Below, piece by piece: positions 61,102-64,000 of a stretch of DNA of 64,000 bases; positions within the stretch are counted from its first letter, which is position 1, and each line of letters opens with the position of its first letter. A model generated the notes under the pieces. That model saw nothing but the letters and a program-made list of their open reading frames with translations, did no database searches and had not been told where the DNA came from. The DNA comes from Bacillota bacterium (lineage in GTDB: Bacteria > Bacillota > Clostridia > Christensenellales > CAG-138). The position numbers and the translations under genes are program-made. Where the stretch lies: NCBI GenBank assembly GCA_023390655.1, contig JAEWCL010000026.1, forward strand, positions 62,001 through 126,000, given 5' to 3'.

Positions 61102-61277
61102 AGTCTCCCCTCCCGTCCGTCTTGCCGGTACTTGGCCTATTGTTATGCCCAAGCTGCAAAAACATGGCCCAAACCGCAACTATTTTCGGTTTGCCATACT
61201 TTTTTATGCTCCGTGGCATACTAAAAGCGCCGGATAAGGTTCCGGAATCTGCATGCGGGAAAGAGAGTATCAGAAAA

Positions 61278-61553
61278 ATGGCAAAGAAAGTGCTGGTCGC
61301 CACCGGTACCTCCATGAACAAACTGAATTTTGCGGTTGAGAGCATCCGAAAGCTCTGCGCGCAAAAGTCCGTTGATGTGGAAGTGATCGGCGCGAATATT
61401 TACGAGGTGGATGTCAATCAGGTAAATCCGGATGTGATCGTAGTGATCGGAAAGCAGGATTTTACCACGGACAAGCCTGTGATCAGCGGGATGGCGTTTG
61501 TCACCAAGATGGGCATCGAAAAGACGGTGGAGGACATTATTGCGGCGCTTTAG
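61278..61553 (+). CDS. PTS EIIB-like protein lacking the phosphocysteine
   Basis: A 91-residue protein with the fold pattern of galactitol/lactose-type EIIB: KVLVATGTSMNKLNFAVESIRKLC at the start, alternating strands and helices, and VNPDVIVVIG in the middle. In active EIIB proteins the first loop carries the phosphorylated cysteine; here the loop reads VATGTS with Thr instead. No EIIA or EIIC gene is near. It may be a regulatory or degenerate PTS protein. The ribosome binding site is weak (GAGAG). Confidence 0.65.
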   Translation: MAKKVLVATGTSMNKLNFAVESIRKLCAQKSVDVEVIGANIYEVDVNQVNPDVIVVIGKQDFTTDKPVISGMAFVTKMGIEKTVEDIIAAL

Positions 61554-61634
61554 GCGATACAGAAGGGCAGCGAAAAACCCGCGCCTTTTCTCAGAAATCG
61601 CTTGCGGAATGGGGCGTTTGCACAGGATAGCAAC

Positions 61635-63143
61635 CTATCTCCCCATGGCGATTTCGCCGTTCTTATTCGGCTTGTGTAGGTACATGTCTTTGTCGACGAT
61701 TTGAACAATCTGCTCCAGCGTAAGTTCCATTTCCGGCCGATAAATGAAAATCCCCATACTGGCGTTCATGTGGTAAGGCTTCTGCCGTGCGCCATTTGAG
61801 GCTTTGAACTTCTCACGAATTCTTTGGCACGTCCTGTGCACTTCGGCTTCCTGCGCGTCATAAAACAGGATCATGAATTCATCCCCGCCATAGCGGAACA
61901 GCGTATCATCGGGCTTAAGTTCTTCTTTGATACTGTTGCAAACCTCGATAATAAGGGCGTCCCCCTCCACATGGCCAAATTGATCGTTCACGGTTTTGAG
62001 ATCATCTATATCAAAAAATCCAATGGCGAATCCTCTTCCCTTACGCTTGGCGGCTTCAAATCTCTTCCTTAATAAATCCAAGCCAACGCGCCTGTTCAGC
62101 ACGCCGGTAAGCATATCTGTGGACGCGTATATTGTTAGCTCATTTTCCATCCGCTTGATCTCGGCAATGTCTGCTACGGCGCTCAGGATAGACTTTTCGC
62201 CAAAATAATCAATCAGCTTGTAATTGACGATCACACGCTTCAACTGCCCCGATAACGTGACCTGTTCCACAACATAGTCATCAATTTTGTGATCAATCTC
62301 GAGCATTTTATAGATGACGCTTAAATCCGACTCATTTTGATATAAAGACTGCAACGTTTCATGCGGCTGCCTCCGAATCCCATAAAACAGCATTGCTTTC
62401 TGGTTTGCATATTGTATTTTCCCATCTTCAAATCTGGATACTATCAGAGGGAAGGGATTGATCTCAAATAGCTTCAGGAAGGTCGATTTGCCTTCCCTAA
62501 GCATCTCCGCACTTAAAAAGTTCTTGATATTGTACCGGTAAGCCGTGAAAAACAGTATGATTGCAAGCACAACTGTAACAGAGGAGTTCAGCTGCCTCAC
62601 AATCGTCGCATCGTTTTGAAAGCAGGATAGGCCCCACAAAAAAGAAATATGGACAACGCCATAGATCGCCACGACCCATTTGGGATACATCGGCACGACC
62701 AACGCAACGGCAAGAACGGCCATAATATACACATCCATATTTCCGGTATACCTTTGGCTGTTTACAGATAAAAAAGCCGCAACCGCCAATGTCAGAAAGA
62801 CATGGGAAAGGACTGTGCCTTGGGCGGTACGAGAGTGCCTGTACCGTTCCGATTTCTCAAATACGCCATACAGATACATATATACGCCAGATAATACCAC
62901 CACCGCAATATGTGTGACGACAAGGCTTCTTATATAAATGGAATCCACTTGCCTCTCGCTTAATCTCAGATCAAGATAGAGACTGAGCAGGTTGATCGCG
63001 AACGTGATCAGCGCAAAAAATCTTCCCCTTTGCAGGCTGATGATGGTATATTTTCTTTTGAATTCTTCGCTGTTTTTAAAATTGGTATTTAAGCACAAGC
63101 TGTTGGCAAGCTCATGAAGAAATCGTCTGCAGGCCTTTATCAA
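61635..63143 (-). CDS. membrane-bound diguanylate cyclase (GGDEF) with PAS-like region
   Basis: A 502-residue sensor enzyme that makes cyclic di-GMP. About six N-terminal membrane helices (about 40-210) are followed by a PAS-like segment (about 220-330) and a C-terminal GGDEF domain. The latter has DMLTGVLNRR, FFDIDDLKTVNDQFGH and the active-site RYGGDEF near 430. The RxxD inhibitory site that would precede GGDEF by five residues is absent (KPDD). The frame starts with TTG, 9 nt after AGAGG. Confidence 0.9.
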   Translation of the reverse strand: MIKACRRFLHELANSLCLNTNFKNSEEFKRKYTIISLQRGRFFALITFAINLLSLYLDLRLSERQVDSIYIRSLVVTHIAVVVLSGVYMYLYGVFEKSERYRHSRTAQGTVLSHVFLTLAVAAFLSVNSQRYTGNMDVYIMAVLAVALVVPMYPKWVVAIYGVVHISFLWGLSCFQNDATIVRQLNSSVTVVLAIILFFTAYRYNIKNFLSAEMLREGKSTFLKLFEINPFPLIVSRFEDGKIQYANQKAMLFYGIRRQPHETLQSLYQNESDLSVIYKMLEIDHKIDDYVVEQVTLSGQLKRVIVNYKLIDYFGEKSILSAVADIAEIKRMENELTIYASTDMLTGVLNRRVGLDLLRKRFEAAKRKGRGFAIGFFDIDDLKTVNDQFGHVEGDALIIEVCNSIKEELKPDDTLFRYGGDEFMILFYDAQEAEVHRTCQRIREKFKASNGARQKPYHMNASMGIFIYRPEMELTLEQIVQIVDKDMYLHKPNKNGEIAMGR

Positions 63144-63355
63144 GAATGTCTACCTCTTTTCGTCCTGAATACTTGACCGATTTTGCATGTTCCCGCTGAA
63201 GTATGAAAAAAACATGGTTTTAATATTGTTTTTTGTTTAAAATTACTGCTCTTCATCAAATTATAATACGCAGAATTTTCGCAGTAAAGCAGGGCCTTAC
63301 AAAACGCATCCAATCCGGCCATCCTGCGTTTTTCGAAAAACGGTTGCCGCTTAAT

Positions 63356-63384
63356 TTGTATTATGATGGGTATTATTATATAAT
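63356..63384 (+). promoter_or_regulatory. promoter of the small membrane protein gene
   Basis: TTGTAT, 17-bp spacer, perfect TATAAT, then CAGGAGG ahead of the ATG. Confidence 0.75.
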
Positions 63385-63412
63385 ATAGATAAAACCAACA
63401 GGAGGTATTGTA

Positions 63413-63820
63413 ATGGAATATCAAAACCACACCGACGCACCAGGCAAAGGGCTATTGAAAGTATCCGGAATTTTACTTATTATTTTTGCTGCAATTAGTA
63501 TCGTTATACTGGTGTTTGGGATGATTGCCGCCGCAACCCTGGGCGGCGCATTGGGCGCGGCAGTCGGCGGTATCGTGCTTGTGCTTGGCCTGGTTTCAAC
63601 CGTCTTTTCGCTCATCATGGGCATTCTTGGCGTAAAGTATGCCAATGTCCCCGCCAAAGCGACGGTCTGCATGGTATTTGCGATCATCGCCATCGCACTG
63701 CAGCTCATCAACCTGATTTCGGGCGACGCCAACGTCAATATTATTTCGACTCTGATCGGCCTCATATTGCCGGTGCTTTATCTCATCGGCGCGCTCAAGA
63801 ACAAGCAGGCAGCCGCATAA
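63413..63820 (+). CDS. small four-helix membrane protein
   Basis: A 135-residue protein with four hydrophobic helices (about 15-40, 42-68, 78-98, 104-128), many small residues and a short polar N-terminus. It resembles the many small uncharacterised membrane proteins of Clostridia. CAGGAGG is 7 nt before the ATG, and promoter and terminator flank it, so it is a single-gene transcript. Function unknown. Confidence 0.75.
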   Translation: MEYQNHTDAPGKGLLKVSGILLIIFAAISIVILVFGMIAAATLGGALGAAVGGIVLVLGLVSTVFSLIMGILGVKYANVPAKATVCMVFAIIAIALQLINLISGDANVNIISTLIGLILPVLYLIGALKNKQAAA

Positions 63821-63836
63821 AACCGCACCGACTATA

Positions 63837-63870
63837 AAGACCCATCGCCGTAGGTGATGGGTCTTTTGTT
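63837..63870 (+). terminator. terminator of the small membrane protein gene
   Basis: AAAGACCCATC, loop GCCGTAG, GATGGGTCTTTTG (one bulge), right after the stop. Confidence 0.82.
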
Positions 63871-63899
63871 ACCATCTGCCTTCCACCCCTTGCAGCAAC

Positions 63900-64000
63900 C
63901 TACTGCGTGATAAGGCTTGTATATTGATCAAATCGCTTCTTGGCTTCATCAATTCTCCCGAGTTTTGTAAGCAAAGCTCTTTTATTATATGGATAATCGG
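63900..64000 (-). CDS. C-terminal end of a TPR-like protein
   Basis: The last 32 codons of a gene entering from the right edge read NKRALLTKLGRIDEAKKRFDQY in the middle, the helix-turn-helix pattern of a tetratricopeptide repeat, and end at TAG. Nothing more can be said from this fragment. Confidence 0.55.
   Translation of the reverse strand, partial: DYPYNKRALLTKLGRIDEAKKRFDQYTSLITQ

Noticed and set aside
61122..61277. Upstream extension of the EIIB-like gene
   Set aside because: It adds residues without similarity; the EIIB fold begins at MAKKVLVATG, although its ribosome binding site is weak.
1..64000. CRISPR array, rRNA, tRNA, insertion sequence or prophage
   Set aside because: No regularly spaced direct repeats, no rRNA or tRNA recognised by eye, and no transposase, integrase or phage structural genes among the frames. 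A tRNA could be missed without a covariance search.

Overview
This looks like a chromosomal segment of a mid-GC, Gram-positive-lineage anaerobe (Bacillota, class Clostridia). The evidence is a dcw cell-wall/division cluster headed by mraZ, a meso-diaminopimelate-type MurE, a PASTA-bearing transpeptidase, a T-box leader on thrS, PerR-type Fur regulation, an ECF pantothenate S-component beside coaX, LCP and VanZ-family proteins, and strong GGAGG ribosome binding sites. Species cannot be fixed from the sequence. No rRNA, tRNA, CRISPR array, integrase or transposase was recognised, so most of the window is stable core genome with a few accessory blocks.

Layout. 1-7.8 kb (minus): mraZ-rsmH-ftsL-ftsI-murE-mraY-murD, with three 10-bp-spaced MraZ boxes over the mraZ promoter and no murF at its usual place. 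8-14.3 kb (minus): a metallophosphoesterase, a zinc-ribbon protein, engB, lonA and a membrane-anchored lonB. 14.4-17.2 kb (minus): a peroxide-defence operon perR-ahpC-AhpF-like reductase whose domain order is the reverse of AhpF. 17.4-23.5 kb (minus): an S33-like hydrolase, an MBL hydrolase, an ECF S-component, a coiled-coil protein and ruvCAB. 23.8-27.9 kb (plus): panT-coaX-hom and an MFS transporter. 28-34 kb: a two-OB-fold SSB, an LCP ligase, a helical protein and aroD-luxE-luxC (a fatty-acid-reductase pair without luciferase).

34.2-42.7 kb (plus) is the most distinctive accessory block: a five-gene exopolysaccharide operon. It holds a nucleotide-sugar dehydrogenase, a lipoprotein with three NodB folds of which only the last has an intact metal site, a PilZ-GT2 polymer synthase, a membrane-anchored pseudo-deacetylase with a beta-sandwich, and a GH18-like lipoprotein. 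A diguanylate cyclase lies at 61.6-63.1 kb. 43-49.6 kb has thrS under a threonine T-box, an ATC-hydrolase-family protein, pepT, an RDD protein, and a Nudix gene whose 3' end overlaps an antisense DUF2164 gene. 49.7-52.3 kb has an alpha/beta hydrolase and an AT-rich VanZ / Imm-5-like / DUF3788 group.

52.5-60.5 kb (minus) is a sugar operon. It encodes a binding protein, an ATPase and a permease of the ribose/allose type, a phosphofructokinase-family enzyme with a mixed ATP/PPi signature, a class II aldolase and an AlsK-like ROK kinase. A GntR/UTRA regulator precedes it, and the same 14-bp operator core lies in both promoters. The right end has a membrane-anchored unknown, a PTS IIB-like protein lacking its cysteine, a GGDEF enzyme, a small membrane protein and the C-terminus of a TPR-like protein.

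Two sites (14.3 kb and 46.3 kb) carry related palindromic MITE-like elements. Gene coordinates use the start supported by a ribosome binding site, which is often inside a longer open frame. All family calls were made by eye from motifs.
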